Below are positions 26,906 through 37,138 of a stretch of DNA of 64,000 bases, piece by piece (position 1 is the first letter of the stretch; each line of letters opens with the position of its first letter). Origin of the DNA: Rhodovulum sp. MB263 (GTDB lineage: Bacteria > Pseudomonadota > Alphaproteobacteria > Rhodobacterales > Rhodobacteraceae); the NCBI RefSeq assembly GCF_002073975.1, contig NZ_CP020384.1, positions 1,550,001-1,614,000 on the forward strand, in the 5' to 3' direction. The notes below the pieces were generated by a model. It was not told where the DNA came from. It was given only the letters and a program-made list of their open reading frames with translations, and searched no databases. The position numbers and the translations under genes are program-made.

Positions 26906-27486
26906 TGAACGGGGTTCTGGGCATGCTGTTTTCCGGCGGACCGACCGCGATCCGAGAGGCGGCCGAGCTGTTCCGCGTCAATGCCGAGGCGGCCGACAGG
27001 CGCGATCTCGAGTTGCGGCGCGCGGTTCTGGAGGAATTCTCCCATGAGTTCGCGCAGCCGCGCGCGACGACCTTCGACCGTCTGATTGACGGCGCCAACC
27101 GCCTGCCGCGCCCGCTGATGGCCCTGGGCACGGTGGGGCTGGCCGTCTCGGCAATGGTCGATCCGGTCTGGTTCGCGGCGCGGATGCAGGGCATGGCGCT
27201 GGTGCCAGAGCCGCTCTGGTGGTTGATGGGGGCGATCATCAGCTTCTATTTCGGCGCGCGCTATCAGGCCAAGGGGCAGGAGTTCCAGCGCTCTATCGCC
27301 GGAACGATGGCGATGGCGCCGGTGGTGGCGCGCAATCTGCAGCAGTTGCGCGTCTTGTCCGATGCGGGGTCCGATGTGGGGGCCGACGCGGGGAGGGCCG
27401 AGCCTGCCGGCCTGCAAAACAGTGGCACGATGCCGCGGTCGCAGGGGCCGAACCCGGCGCTGGAGGACTGGAGGGCAGGGCTTTGA
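26896..27486 (+). CDS. 3TM holin, GTA release type
   Basis: A 196-residue membrane protein of the GTA holin family (holin of three transmembrane segments). An N-terminal amphipathic region and FDRLIDGANRLPRPLMALG lead into hydrophobic segments at roughly 72-90 and 105-122 with a weaker one near the N terminus. The C terminus is hydrophilic. It overlaps the endolysin stop; alternative in-frame starts at 26902 and 26905 are equally possible, the former giving an ATGA coupling. The pore it forms would let the endolysin reach the wall. It is separated from ccmF by 213 bases with no other gene. Confidence 0.86.
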   Translation: MGMMNGVLGMLFSGGPTAIREAAELFRVNAEAADRRDLELRRAVLEEFSHEFAQPRATTFDRLIDGANRLPRPLMALGTVGLAVSAMVDPVWFAARMQGMALVPEPLWWLMGAIISFYFGARYQAKGQEFQRSIAGTMAMAPVVARNLQQLRVLSDAGSDVGADAGRAEPAGLQNSGTMPRSQGPNPALEDWRAGL

Positions 27487-27699
27487 GCGCGGGCCCGGAT
27501 CGTCCGGAGACGCGCGTCCTGTCGGCGGCTGCGGTCTGATCCGGGCATTCGCGGCGGTTCGGCGCGCGCCGCCGCTGGCGCGGATCGTACTCGTTCAGCC
27601 GCGCGCCGCGCCTCCAGGGGGCTCACGATTGCGTAAGGCTCCGGGGGGCGCGACGCAAAACCCATTGGCGCAGTCGCGCCGGCCGGGTAAGACAGCGGC

Positions 27700-29682
27700 A
27701 TGGTTATCGAGCTCGGCCACTTTGCCCTCGCCCTCGCCTTCGCCATTGCCCTGGTGCAGGCGATCATTCCTTTGATCGGCGCTCACAAGGGCTGGAGCGG
27801 CTGGATGGCGATGGCCGAACCGGCCGCCATCGCGCAGTTCCTGCTGACCGCCTTCAGCTTCGGGGTACTGACCTACGCTTTCGTGGTCTCGGATTTCTCG
27901 CTTCGGGTCGTGGTCGATAACTCGCACACGCTGAAGCCGATGCTTTACAAGGTGTCGGGCGTGTGGGGCAATCACGAGGGCTCGATGCTGCTCTGGGTGC
28001 TGATCGTGGCGTTTTACGGCGCGCTCGCGGCCTGGTTCGGCGGCGGCCTGCCGCCCGGTCTGAAGGCGCGGGTGCTGGCGGTTCAGGGGGCCATCGGCGC
28101 GGCCTTCTACGCCTTCATCCTGTTCACCTCGAACCCGTTCGAGCGCCTGCCCGAGGCGCCCTTCGACGGCCAGGACCTGAACCCGCTGCTGCAGGATCCC
28201 GGCCTCGCCTTTCATCCGCCCTTCCTCTATCTCGGCTATGTCGGGCTTTCGATCTGCTTCTCCTTCGCGGTCGCCGCCCTGATCGAGGGCCGTGTCGATG
28301 CCGCCTGGGGGCGCTGGGTCAGGCCCTGGACGCTCGCAGCCTGGATCTGCCTGACCGTCGGCATCGCGCTGGGGTCCTGGTGGGCCTATTACGAACTGGG
28401 CTGGGGCGGCTTCTGGTTCTGGGACCCGGTCGAGAACGCCTCTTTCATGCCCTGGCTCATCGCCGCAGCATTGCTGCATTCCGCGATCGTGGTCGAGAAG
28501 CGCGAGGCGCTGAAGAGCTGGACGATCCTTCTGTCCATCGTCGCCTTCGGCTTCTCGCTGGTCGGGGCCTTCATCACCCGTTCGGGCATCATCACCAGCG
28601 TCCATGCCTTCGCCAACGACCCCGAGCGCGGCGTCTTCCTGCTGATGATCCTGCTGGTCTTCATGGGCGGCGCGCTGACGCTGTTTGCGGTACGTGCCAG
28701 CGCGATGGAGGCCAAGGGCGTCTTCGGCTCGATCAGCCGGGAATCGGCGCTGGTCTTCAACAATATCCTGCTGGCGGTCGCTGCGCTGGTCGTATTCGTC
28801 GGCACGATCTGGCCGCTGGTCGCCGAGATGGCCTTCGACCGCAAGCTCTCGGTCGGCGCGCCCTTCTTCGACATGGCCTTCACGCCCTTCATGGTGGCGC
28901 TGGCCTTGCTGCTGCCTTTGGGCTCGATCCTGCCCTGGAAGCGGGCGCGGCTGGGCCGTGCGGCCAGGACTGTGCTTCCCGCGGCGGTACTGGCGGTTGC
29001 CTTTGGTGCCCTGATCTGGGCGATGCAGACCGGTCGCAGCGCGCTGGGTCCCGTCGGCGTGGCGCTTGGCATCTGGCTGATCGCAGGCGCCCTCGTCGAT
29101 CTTTTGATGCGCGCCGGGCGAGGCAAGGGGCTTCTGGTCCGGGCCGGGCGGCTTGCGCGGCTGCCGCGGGCCGACTGGGGCAAGGCGGTCGCGCATGCCG
29201 GGCTCGGGATCACCATGATCGGCATTTCCGCGATGCTGGCCTGGAACCAGGAAGACATTCGCGTGGCCCAGATCGGCGAGCGCTATGACCTGGGCGGCTA
29301 CGGCTTCCGGCTGGACCGGGTGCAGAAGCTGGAAGGCCCGAACTACATCTCGACCACCGCCACCATGAGCGTCTGGCGCGGCGACAAGCAGATCGCAGAA
29401 ATGCATCCCGAAAAGCGGGTCTACCCGGTCGCGGGCATGCCCACGACCGAGGCGGCCATCGACGGCGGGTTTCTGCGCGATCTTTATGTCGCCATCGGCG
29501 ATCCGCAGCAGGACGGCGGCTGGGCGGTGCGCACTTATATCAAGCCCTTCGCCAACTGGATCTGGATGGGGGCCATCGTGATGGCGCTGGGCGGGCTTCT
29601 CAGCCTTTCCGATCGCCGGGTCCGCGTTGCCGCCGGGGCGCGCAAGGATCGCGGCCCCGTGCTGCCCCAGCCCGCCGAATGA
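27700..29682 (+). CDS. ccmF: cytochrome c heme lyase component CcmF
   Basis: Multi-pass inner-membrane protein that attaches heme to apocytochrome c, working with CcmH and heme-loaded CcmE. The 660 residues contain the heme-handling WWD domain, GWGGFWFWDPVENASFMPW near residue 235-255, and many hydrophobic segments. The large periplasmic domain near the C terminus is also present (YDLGGYGFRLDRVQ). The start at 27700 has only a weak GGGTAAGAC upstream. It overlaps ccmH by four bases (ATGA). Confidence 0.94.
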   Translation: MVIELGHFALALAFAIALVQAIIPLIGAHKGWSGWMAMAEPAAIAQFLLTAFSFGVLTYAFVVSDFSLRVVVDNSHTLKPMLYKVSGVWGNHEGSMLLWVLIVAFYGALAAWFGGGLPPGLKARVLAVQGAIGAAFYAFILFTSNPFERLPEAPFDGQDLNPLLQDPGLAFHPPFLYLGYVGLSICFSFAVAALIEGRVDAAWGRWVRPWTLAAWICLTVGIALGSWWAYYELGWGGFWFWDPVENASFMPWLIAAALLHSAIVVEKREALKSWTILLSIVAFGFSLVGAFITRSGIITSVHAFANDPERGVFLLMILLVFMGGALTLFAVRASAMEAKGVFGSISRESALVFNNILLAVAALVVFVGTIWPLVAEMAFDRKLSVGAPFFDMAFTPFMVALALLLPLGSILPWKRARLGRAARTVLPAAVLAVAFGALIWAMQTGRSALGPVGVALGIWLIAGALVDLLMRAGRGKGLLVRAGRLARLPRADWGKAVAHAGLGITMIGISAMLAWNQEDIRVAQIGERYDLGGYGFRLDRVQKLEGPNYISTTATMSVWRGDKQIAEMHPEKRVYPVAGMPTTEAAIDGGFLRDLYVAIGDPQQDGGWAVRTYIKPFANWIWMGAIVMALGGLLSLSDRRVRVAAGARKDRGPVLPQPAE

Positions 29683-30170
29683 GGATGCCGATGCCCCGTC
29701 CCGCGCTGATCTCTGCCCTTCTGCTGGCCCTGAGCCTGACCCCGCTGCTAAGCGGGCCGCTGAAGGCGGTCGAACCGAACGAGATGCTGGCCGACCCGGC
29801 CGAAGAGGCCCGCGCCCGCGAGATCTCGAAGGGCATCCGCTGTCTCGTCTGCCGCAACGAAAGCATCGACGATTCCAACGCCGATCTGGCGCGCGACCTT
29901 CGGATTCTGGTGCGCGAGCGGATCGCGGCGGGCGACAGCGATACCGAGGTCGTCGACTATCTGGTCGACCGCTATGGCGAATACGTCCTGCTGAAACCCA
30001 CCGCCACCGGCTCGAACCTCGTGCTGTACATCGCAGGGCCGCTGATGCTGGTACTGGGGCTGGGCGCGGCCGTTTTCTACATTCGCGGACGCCGGGCCGG
30101 GCGCGATGCGGGCTCGGAGGCGCTGAGCCCCGAGGAAGAGGCGCGGCTGAAAGAGATCCTCGGCAAGTGA
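29679..30170 (+). CDS. ccmH: cytochrome c-type biogenesis protein CcmH
   Basis: Thiol-reducing component that keeps the CXXCH motif of apocytochrome c reduced for heme attachment. The 163 residues comprise a signal/anchor sequence (to about residue 28), a three-helix periplasmic domain with the redox pair Cys55/Cys58 in RCLVCRNESI, and a C-terminal membrane segment (114-135). Its start overlaps the ccmF stop. In-frame ATGs at codons 3 and 5 are possible. It corresponds to the short (Ccl2) form, without the fused CcmI-type TPR domain. Confidence 0.92.
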   Translation: MRMPMPRPALISALLLALSLTPLLSGPLKAVEPNEMLADPAEEARAREISKGIRCLVCRNESIDDSNADLARDLRILVRERIAAGDSDTEVVDYLVDRYGEYVLLKPTATGSNLVLYIAGPLMLVLGLGAAVFYIRGRRAGRDAGSEALSPEEEARLKEILGK

Positions 30171-30251
30171 GGCGCTGACCTCGCGTCTCCCTTTTCCCCG
30201 GGCGCGCTGCCGCTAGTCTGACCGGAGACCGGGCAAGGGGAGGATACTGCC

Positions 30252-31031
30252 GTGACGGATTACAAGACCATCGGATTTGACTGCACGAACGGGCTGGCGG
30301 TGGTGACGCTGAACCGGCCCGAGGTGATGAATGCGCTCAGCGCGCAGATGCGGGCCGAGATCGCCCATGCGATGCGCGCGGCGGGGCAGGCGGCGCGGGT
30401 CGTGGTACTGACCGGCGCGGGCCGGGCCTTCTGTTCGGGGCAGGACCTGGGCGACGGTGCCAACATCGCCAATATCGACATCGAGCGCACGCTGCGGGAC
30501 GAATACGAACCGATGCTGAACGCCATCATCGACTGTCCGGTGCCGGTGATCGCGGCGGTCAACGGCGCCGCCGCCGGGGCCGGGGCCAATCTGGCGCTGG
30601 CCGCCGATGTGGTCATCGCCTCCGAGGCTGCGGTTTTCGTGCAGGCCTTTACCCGCATCGGGCTGATCCCCGATGCGGGCGGCACTTACTGGCTGCCCCG
30701 GCAGGTGGGCTTTGCCCGCGCGATGGGGGCGGCCCTTTTCGCCGAACCCGTCCCGGCGCGTCAGGCGGCCGAGTGGGGCATGATCTGGGAGGCCGTGCCC
30801 GAGGACGGGTTCGAGGCCCACTGGCGCGCCCGGGCGGCGCAGCTGGCCTCTGGGCCGACCGTGGCTTACGCCAATCTCAAGACCGCGCTGCGGCGCTCGG
30901 TCTCGAACGATTTCGAGACCCAGCTGTCGCTGGAGGCCGAACTGCAGGGCCGCTGCGGTGCCTCGCGCGACTTCAAGGAGGGCGTGCTGGCCTTTCTCGA
31001 GAAGCGCAAGGCCCGGTTCGAGGGCTGCTGA
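30252..31031 (+). CDS. enoyl-CoA hydratase/isomerase, PaaG-like
   Basis: A 259-residue crotonase-fold protein. The oxyanion-hole segments RAFCSGQDLGD and NGAAAGAGANLALAAD are present, as is IGLIPDAGGTYWLPRQVG, a stretch very characteristic of PaaG, the ring 1,2-epoxyphenylacetyl-CoA isomerase. Other enoyl-CoA hydratases share the fold, so phenylacetate degradation is likely but not proven, and no other paa gene is in the window. The start is GTG at 30252 after GGGGAGGATAC. Confidence 0.85.
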   Translation: MTDYKTIGFDCTNGLAVVTLNRPEVMNALSAQMRAEIAHAMRAAGQAARVVVLTGAGRAFCSGQDLGDGANIANIDIERTLRDEYEPMLNAIIDCPVPVIAAVNGAAAGAGANLALAADVVIASEAAVFVQAFTRIGLIPDAGGTYWLPRQVGFARAMGAALFAEPVPARQAAEWGMIWEAVPEDGFEAHWRARAAQLASGPTVAYANLKTALRRSVSNDFETQLSLEAELQGRCGASRDFKEGVLAFLEKRKARFEGC

Positions 31032-31147
31032 GACGGGGGCGGTCGGCCGGTCCTTGCCGAGGCGAGGCCCGGCTCCGTGCGGCGATGGAACGGGACGGGC
31101 AAGCCGTGCGTTGGGCAGGGCAAATGACCCAAGGGAAAGGATCCGCC

Positions 31148-31336
31148 ATGACCCGTCTTCATACGATCACCGCCGTTTCGCTTCTTGGCGCCGCCTTGCT
31201 GGCGGGGTGCGGCGAAAGCTACGGCGAACGCGCACTGACCGGCGGCGTGCTGGGCGCTGGCGTTGGTGCAGCGACCGGCAACGATGTGGGGACCAGTGCC
31301 GCGATTGGGGCCGGTGCGGGTATCCTGACCAAGTAA
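31148..31336 (+). CDS. small Gly-zipper lipoprotein, 62 residues
   Basis: The ATG at 31148 follows AAGGGAAAGG. The product has a lipoprotein signal with lipobox LLAGC (cysteine at residue 21) and a mature part of about 40 residues rich in Gly and Ala, GGVLGAGVGAATGNDVGTSAA, a glycine-zipper type helix. It resembles entericidin-like or OsmB-like small lipoproteins in layout. Function unknown. It is followed by a strong terminator. Confidence 0.78.
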   Translation: MTRLHTITAVSLLGAALLAGCGESYGERALTGGVLGAGVGAATGNDVGTSAAIGAGAGILTK

Positions 31337-31385
31337 CCGGACCCCGCCGGGCGTCCGGCGCCCCGAGATGAACCCGAAATGAAAC

Positions 31386-31420
31386 GGACCCGCAGGCATC
31401 GGCCTGCGGGTCCTGTGTTT
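31386..31420 (+). terminator. terminator after the small lipoprotein
   Basis: GGACCCGCAGG (31386-31396) and CCTGCGGGTCC (31403-31413), an 11-bp stem with 6-nt loop, followed by TGTGTTT. It also lies just past the stop of convergent gltA. Confidence 0.8.
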
Positions 31421-31438
31421 CGGTGACGGCCGGGGCGC

Positions 31439-32737
31439 TCAGCGCCGGTCTTCGACATCCACGTAGTCGCGGCGGGTGGCGCCGGTGTAAAGCTGGCGCG
31501 GACGGCCGATCTTCATCGTCGGATCGGCGATCATTTCCTTCCATTGCGAGATCCAGCCGACGGTGCGGCTGACCGCGAAGATCGGCGTGAACATCGAGGT
31601 CGGGAAGCCCATCGCGTCGAGAATGATGCCCGAGTAGAAATCGACATTCGGGTAGAGCTTCTTCGAAACGAAATACTCGTCCTCCAGAGCGATCTTCTCG
31701 AGCTCCATCGCGACCTTCAGGGTCTCGTTGTTCTCGATGCCCAGCAGCTCCAGCACCTCGTCGGCGGATTGCTTCATCACCTTGGCGCGCGGGTCGAAAT
31801 TCTTGTAGACCCGGTGGCCGAAGCCCATCAGGCGGAACGGATCGTTCTTGTCCTTGGCGCGGGCGATGAATTCCGGGATGCGGTCGACGGTGCCGATCTC
31901 GCGCAGCATTTCCAGACAGGCCTGGTTGGCGCCGCCATGGGCCGGGCCCCAGAGGCACGCGATCCCGGCCGCGATGCAGGCAAAGGGGTTCGCGCCCGAG
32001 GACGAGGCCAGACGCACCGTCGAGGTCGAGGCGTTCTGCTCGTGATCGGCATGGAGCGTCAGGATCCGGTCCATCGCGCGGGTCAGGATCGGGTCGACCT
32101 CGTATTCCTCGCAGGGCACGGCAAAGCACATGCGCAGGAAGTTCGAGGCATAGTCGAGATCGTTGCGCGGATAGATGAAGGGCTGGCCGATCGAATACTT
32201 GTAGGCCATCGCCGCGATGGTCGGCACCTTGGCGATCAGCCGGATCGAGGCGACCTCGCGCTGCCAGGGGTCCGAGATGTCGGTCGAGTCGTGATAGAAG
32301 GCCGACATGGCGCCGACCACGGCCACCATGACCGCCATCGGGTGGGCGTCGCGGCGGAACCCGGTGAAGAAGCGGTGCATCTGTTCATGCACCATGGTGT
32401 GGCGGGTGACGCGGTTCTCGAAATCCTCAAGCTGGGGCGCGGTCGGCAATTCGCCGTAGAGCAGCAGGTAGCAGACTTCGAGGAAGTGGGATTTCTCGGC
32501 AAGCTGGTCGATCGGGTAGCCGCGATGCAGAAGTTCGCCCTTGTCGCCGTCGATGAAGGTGATCTTGCTTTCGCAGGACGAGGTCGAGGTGAAGCCCGGA
32601 TCGTGGGTGAAGATCCCCATCTGGCCGTAGAGCTTGCGGATATCGACCACGTCGGGCCCGGAGCTCGGGCTCAGGACCGGCAGTTCGAGCGAGGTTTCCC
32701 CCAGGGTCAGTGTCGCAGATTTCTTGCTGTCATCCAT
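31439..32737 (-). CDS. gltA: citrate synthase
   Basis: Condenses acetyl-CoA and oxaloacetate to citrate, entry step of the TCA cycle. The 432-residue protein is the hexameric, NADH-sensitive type II length. It has [22 protein letters not shown] near the N terminus (partly quoted), [10 protein letters not shown], the catalytic-His block [14 protein letters not shown] and the C-terminal [11 protein letters not shown]. The gene lies downstream of gltX on the same strand with an 87-bp gap that may hold a separate promoter. icd, the other TCA gene here, lies 30 kb away. Confidence 0.96.
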   Translation of the reverse strand: MDDSKKSATLTLGETSLELPVLSPSSGPDVVDIRKLYGQMGIFTHDPGFTSTSSCESKITFIDGDKGELLHRGYPIDQLAEKSHFLEVCYLLLYGELPTAPQLEDFENRVTRHTMVHEQMHRFFTGFRRDAHPMAVMVAVVGAMSAFYHDSTDISDPWQREVASIRLIAKVPTIAAMAYKYSIGQPFIYPRNDLDYASNFLRMCFAVPCEEYEVDPILTRAMDRILTLHADHEQNASTSTVRLASSSGANPFACIAAGIACLWGPAHGGANQACLEMLREIGTVDRIPEFIARAKDKNDPFRLMGFGHRVYKNFDPRAKVMKQSADEVLELLGIENNETLKVAMELEKIALEDEYFVSKKLYPNVDFYSGIILDAMGFPTSMFTPIFAVSRTVGWISQWKEMIADPTMKIGRPRQLYTGATRRDYVDVEDRR

Positions 32738-32824
32738 AAAAGTCCCTCTTCTTGAGAGACCGGGCCGCGCTCCCTGTTCGCGGCGCCGGTCGGTGGCGTG
32801 CAGAGGGCTTTCGGCGGGGATGCC

Positions 32825-34237
32825 TCAGCCCTGGCTGTCAGCCAGCCGGGCAAGCGTTTCCTCCCGGCCGATGACAAGCATCATATCAAAGATACTGGGC
32901 GTAACCGTCCGCCCGGCAAGTGCGGCGCGAAGCGGTTGGGCCAACTTGCCGAGACCGATGCCATGGGCCTCGGCAACTCCGGTCACGGCCGCCTCGAGTG
33001 CGTCACGCGTCCAGCTAGCACTTTGCAGCTGCGGCGTCAATTCTGCCAGTATACCACGGGATACATCATCGAGAGATTTTGCCGCTTTCTGATCCGGTTC
33101 GAATGGCCGCTCGCCCAGAATGAAATGTGCCTTTTCAAGAAGTTGCGGGATGTTCTTCGCGCTTTGCTTGAGGCAGGGCAGGGCGCGTGCAAAACCCTCT
33201 TGCTGCGCGGTCGAAAGCGGCGGTTGTTTCGTTGCGGCCAGATAATCCGCCACTTCTTGCAGGAGTGCAGCATCTTCCGACGCCGCCAGATGCCGCCCCG
33301 AAAGGTTCTCGAGCTTCTTGAAGTCGAGCCGGGCCGGAGAGCGCCCGATTCCCTCCAGCGCGAACCAGGCCCTGGCCTGGTCGTCGGTGAAGAACTCGTC
33401 ATCGCCATGCGACCAGCCGAGCCGGGCGAGATAGTTGCGCATGGCGGCGGCCGGGTAGCCCATGGCCTGATATTCCTCGACCCCGAGCGCGCCATGGCGT
33501 TTCGAAAGCTTCTTTCCGTCCGGCCCGTGGATCAGCGGGATATGCCCCCAGACCGGCACCGGCCAGCCCATGGCGTGGTAGATCTGCATCTGCCGGGCGG
33601 CGTTGTTGAGGTGGTCGTCGCCCCGGATCACATGGGTCACGCCCATGTCGTGATCGTCGACCACCACTGCCAGCATGTAGGTGGGCGTGCCGTCCGAGCG
33701 CAGCATCACCATGTCGTCGAGCTGGTCGTTGGCGATCTTCACATTGCCCTGCACCTTGTCCTCGATCACCGTCACGCCCTCGCGGGGCGCCTTCAGCCGG
33801 ATCACATAGGGGGCATCGGGATGGGTGGCCGGGTCGGCCTCGCGCCACGGGCTCTGGAACAACGTCGAGCGGCCCTCGGCGCGCGCGGCCTCGCGAAAGG
33901 CCTCGATCTCGTCCTGGGTCGCGAAACACTTGTAGGCGGTGCCGTTTGCCAGCATTTCCCGTGCGACCTCGGCATGACGGGGCGCGCGCTCGAACTGGCT
34001 GACTGCCTCGCCGTCCCAGTCGAGACCGAGCCAGGTCAGCCCCTTCAGGATCGCGGCCGTCGCCTCGGGGGTCGAGCGGGCGCGGTCGGTATCCTCGATC
34101 CGCAGCAGGAAGCGACCGCCCCGGCCGCGCGCGTAAAGCCAGTTGAACAGCGCCGTGCGTGCGCCGCCGATATGCAGAAACCCGGTCGGCGAGGGCGCGA
34201 AACGGGTGACGACAGGGCCGTCCGACAAGTCGGTCAT
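32825..34237 (-). CDS. gltX: glutamyl-tRNA synthetase
   Basis: Class I aminoacyl-tRNA synthetase charging tRNA-Glu (and, in many alphaproteobacteria, tRNA-Gln for later amidation). The signature [13 protein letters not shown] replaces HIGH by HIGG, and the KMSKS-type loop is [10 protein letters not shown] place the start at 34237 ([13 protein letters not shown]); an in-frame ATG 24 bases upstream (MVNKRLRL) is possible. The divergent neighbour is comEC. Length 470 residues is normal for the family. Confidence 0.95.
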   Translation of the reverse strand: MTDLSDGPVVTRFAPSPTGFLHIGGARTALFNWLYARGRGGRFLLRIEDTDRARSTPEATAAILKGLTWLGLDWDGEAVSQFERAPRHAEVAREMLANGTAYKCFATQDEIEAFREAARAEGRSTLFQSPWREADPATHPDAPYVIRLKAPREGVTVIEDKVQGNVKIANDQLDDMVMLRSDGTPTYMLAVVVDDHDMGVTHVIRGDDHLNNAARQMQIYHAMGWPVPVWGHIPLIHGPDGKKLSKRHGALGVEEYQAMGYPAAAMRNYLARLGWSHGDDEFFTDDQARAWFALEGIGRSPARLDFKKLENLSGRHLAASEDAALLQEVADYLAATKQPPLSTAQQEGFARALPCLKQSAKNIPQLLEKAHFILGERPFEPDQKAAKSLDDVSRGILAELTPQLQSASWTRDALEAAVTGVAEAHGIGLGKLAQPLRAALAGRTVTPSIFDMMLVIGREETLARLADSQG

Positions 34238-34314
34238 GAGCCTTAACCTTTTGTTCACCATGATGGAGATAGCGTCTCCGCCTGTCTAGGAGATCGCTGC
34301 GGAGAGGACAAGCG

Positions 34315-36420
34315 GTGGGGCTGCTGCTGACGGGGCCGGTCACGCTTCGGCGACCGGCGCGGCTGGCGCGGATGCCGGCCCGGGCGATGTCGGCGCTGCT
34401 GACAGCGGTCGAGGCCCGGCGCGGCCATCTCTTCCCCTGGACGCCGGTCTTCCTGTCGCTGGGCATCGGCCTCTATTTCGCGCAGGCCACGGAACCGGCG
34501 GTCTGGGCACTCTGGGCCTGTGCCGGGGCGGCGGCGGGACTGGCTGTTGCCGCGCGGCGGGTGCCGGAGCTCTGGGCGCCGGTCCTGATCGCGCTGGCTC
34601 TGGTGGCCGGAGGCACTGCGCTTGCCGGCGCGCGTGCCCATCTGGTCGCGGCACCCAAGCTCGATCACCGCGTCTATGGCGCGCTCGAGGGCCGGGTGCT
34701 GGTGCTTGACCGCTCGATTTCGGATGCGCCGCGGATCACGCTCGACCGGGTCTGGATCGAGCGCGTCCCCCCCGGGGAGACGCCGCACCGGCTGCGCGTG
34801 GCGCTGCATGGCGAGGGCGGTGTCATGGCGCCGCCGCCCGGTGCCCGGATCGCGATGATGGCGCATCTGTCGCCGCCAAGCGCGCCGGCCGAGCCCGGCG
34901 GTTTCGATTTCCGCCGCCATGCCTGGTTCCAGAAGATCGGCGCGGTGGGGTATGCCAACAGCCCGGCGGTGACGCTGAGCGCGCCCGAAGGCGGTGCGAC
35001 GCTTCTGGTGCACCGGATGCGGATGGCGCTGTCCGGGGCGCTCCGGGCGCGCCTCCCGGGCGATCAGGGCGCCTTTGCCGCCGCGATCCTGACCGGCGAC
35101 CGCTCGGCCATGTCGCGCGACACGATCCAGGCGCTGCGCGATTCGAACCTCGCGCATCTGCTGGCGATCTCGGGGCTGCATATGGGGCTGCTGACCGGGG
35201 TGGTCTTCACCGCGCTGCGCTTCGCGCTGGCGCTCTGGCCGCGGCTGGCGCTGCGGCTGCCGACGAAGAAGATCGCGGCGGCAGGGGCGCTGGCGGCCGG
35301 GGCGGTCTATCTTGCGCTGTCGGGCGGCAATGTCGCGACCGAGCGTGCCTTCATCATGGTCGCGGTCGTGCTTGGCGCGGTGATGGCCGACCGCCGGGCG
35401 CTGACGTTGCGCGCCGTGGCGCTGGCCGCGCTGATCGTGCTGGTCCTGACCCCCGAAAGCCTGACCCAGGCGGGCTTCCAGATGTCCTTTGCCGCGACGA
35501 CGGCGCTGATCGCGGTCTTTGCCGCGCTGCGCGACCGCCCCGCCGACCGCTGGCGCCCGCCCCGCTGGGCGCAAGGCGCGCTGGCGGTGGTGATCTCCTC
35601 GGCGGTGGCGGGGGCCGCGACCGCACCCTTCGGGGCCGCGCATTTCAACCAGGTCTCGCAATTCGGGCTGATCGCCAATCTGGCCTCGGTGCCGCTGATG
35701 GGGCTTCTGGTGATGCCCGCCGCGGTCGCCGCCGCCTGTCTCGCGCCCTTCGGGCTGGCGGTGCTGGGGCTCGAGCCGATGCGCTGGGGCATCGCCTGGA
35801 TCCTCTGGGTGGCCGAGCGCGTGGCGGGGCTTGACGGCGCAGTCTGGCCCGTGCCCGCGCCGGGGCCGGCCGTGCTGCCGCTGATCGCGGTCGGGGCGCT
35901 TTTTGTCATGCTCTGGACGGGCCGCGCCCGGGCGCTGGGGCTGGTGCCGATCCTCGCGGCTTTCGCGCTCTGGTCGGCGGTCGAGCGCCCCGCACTGCTG
36001 ATTGCCGACAGCGGAGGGCTGATGGGCGCGATGGGCCCCGAGGGGCGGGCGCTGTCGAAACCCTCGGGCGAGGGCTTCGTGGCGCTGAGCTGGCTCGAGA
36101 ATGACGGCGATGGCGCCGATCAGGCCGGGGCCTTCGCCCGGCCGGGGCTGACGGGCGCGCGCGGCGCGCAAGAGGCGGTGGTGGCGGGACAGCGGGTGAC
36201 GTTGATCACCGGGCGCGGCTGGGTCGACCGGATCGCGTCGGCCTGTGCGCAAGGCTGGGTGGTGGTGCCGCAATATGTCGACGATCCGCCTGCGGGATGC
36301 CGGATCTTCGAGCGCGCGGCGCTTGCCCGGACCGGGGCGCTCGCGCTTTTCCCCGGTGCGGATGGCCCGCGCATTGTCACTGCCCGCGCGCGGGCGGGCG
36401 ACAGGCTCTGGGCTCAGTAG
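34315..36420 (+). CDS. comEC: ComEC/Rec2 family DNA uptake channel
   Basis: Inner-membrane channel for single-stranded DNA during natural transformation, and for recipient uptake of gene transfer agent DNA in R. capsulatus. The 701 residues show an N-terminal membrane/DUF4131 region (residues 35-200) and the competence domain with [20 protein letters not shown] and [12 protein letters not shown]. The C-terminal 150 residues are soluble and lack the HxHxDH metallo-beta-lactamase motif present in Bacillus-type ComEC. GTG at 34315 is the upstream-most start; ATGs at codons 20 and 25 are alternatives. It converges on lexA with a 7-bp overlap of stop regions. Confidence 0.9.
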   Translation: MGLLLTGPVTLRRPARLARMPARAMSALLTAVEARRGHLFPWTPVFLSLGIGLYFAQATEPAVWALWACAGAAAGLAVAARRVPELWAPVLIALALVAGGTALAGARAHLVAAPKLDHRVYGALEGRVLVLDRSISDAPRITLDRVWIERVPPGETPHRLRVALHGEGGVMAPPPGARIAMMAHLSPPSAPAEPGGFDFRRHAWFQKIGAVGYANSPAVTLSAPEGGATLLVHRMRMALSGALRARLPGDQGAFAAAILTGDRSAMSRDTIQALRDSNLAHLLAISGLHMGLLTGVVFTALRFALALWPRLALRLPTKKIAAAGALAAGAVYLALSGGNVATERAFIMVAVVLGAVMADRRALTLRAVALAALIVLVLTPESLTQAGFQMSFAATTALIAVFAALRDRPADRWRPPRWAQGALAVVISSAVAGAATAPFGAAHFNQVSQFGLIANLASVPLMGLLVMPAAVAAACLAPFGLAVLGLEPMRWGIAWILWVAERVAGLDGAVWPVPAPGPAVLPLIAVGALFVMLWTGRARALGLVPILAAFALWSAVERPALLIADSGGLMGAMGPEGRALSKPSGEGFVALSWLENDGDGADQAGAFARPGLTGARGAQEAVVAGQRVTLITGRGWVDRIASACAQGWVVVPQYVDDPPAGCRIFERAALARTGALALFPGADGPRIVTARARAGDRLWAQ

Positions 36421-37112
36421 GTTCGGATCAGACCGACCAGACGGCCCTGCACCTTGACCTGGTCCGAGCGCAGGATCCGGGTCTCATAGGCCGGGTTTGC
36501 CGCCTCGAGCGCGATCATCTCGCCCTTGCGACGAAAGCGTTTCAGCGTGGCCTCGAACCCCTCGACCAGCGCCACCACGATCTCGCCATTCTCGGCGGTG
36601 TTCTGTTCGCGAATGACCACCACGTCGCCATCGTTGATCCCGGCCTCGATCATCGAGTCGCCCTTGACCTCGAGCGCGTAATGCCGTGCCCGCCCCGACA
36701 GCATCGAGCCGGGCACCGCGACCGTATGCGAGACCTCCGAGATGGCCTCGATCGGCGTGCCGGCCGCAATCCGGCCCATCACCGGCAGTTCCAGCGCATC
36801 AACAGGCGTCACATCCATTGCCGCCGCCGGCGGAGGCGTCTCGGGGCGATCGCCCTCGATGACGACCGGGCGGAAGCCCCTGGCCTCCAGCGCTTCGGGC
36901 AGCTTGACGATCTCGATGGCGCGGGCGCGATGGGCCAGACGACGGATGAACCCGCGTTCCTCCAGCGCCGTGATCAGCCGGTGGATGCCCGATTTCGAGC
37001 GCAGGTCCAGGGCCTCCTTCATCTCGTCGAAGGACGGAGGAACGCCGTCACGCTGCATCCTTTTATGAATGAATTCAAGAAGATCAAGTTGCTTTCGAGT
37101 CAACATGTCCAT
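36414..37112 (-). CDS. lexA: LexA repressor
   Basis: SOS repressor cleaved in a RecA-dependent manner. Residues 1-70 form the winged helix-turn-helix ([11 protein letters not shown]...[23 protein letters not shown], partly quoted). The self-cleavage site is Ala117-Gly118 in GRIAAGTP, with catalytic Ser153 in GDSMIEAGI and Lys191 in FEATLKRF. The 232-residue length, with an extended linker, is typical of alphaproteobacterial LexA. Start alternatives are codon 1 (37112) or Met3 (37106), both after a GGGGGG run. The promoter contains a LexA box, so it autoregulates. It is the last gene in a row that starts with trpG. Confidence 0.96.
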   Translation of the reverse strand: MDMLTRKQLDLLEFIHKRMQRDGVPPSFDEMKEALDLRSKSGIHRLITALEERGFIRRLAHRARAIEIVKLPEALEARGFRPVVIEGDRPETPPPAAAMDVTPVDALELPVMGRIAAGTPIEAISEVSHTVAVPGSMLSGRARHYALEVKGDSMIEAGINDGDVVVIREQNTAENGEIVVALVEGFEATLKRFRRKGEMIALEAANPAYETRILRSDQVKVQGRLVGLIRTY

Positions 37113-37138
37113 CCCCCCACAGGATCGCGTTCCATCCT

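Noticed and set aside
34238-34314. CtrA-type half site (TTAACC) between gltX and comEC
   Set aside because: Only one half site is present without a partner at seven-base spacing.
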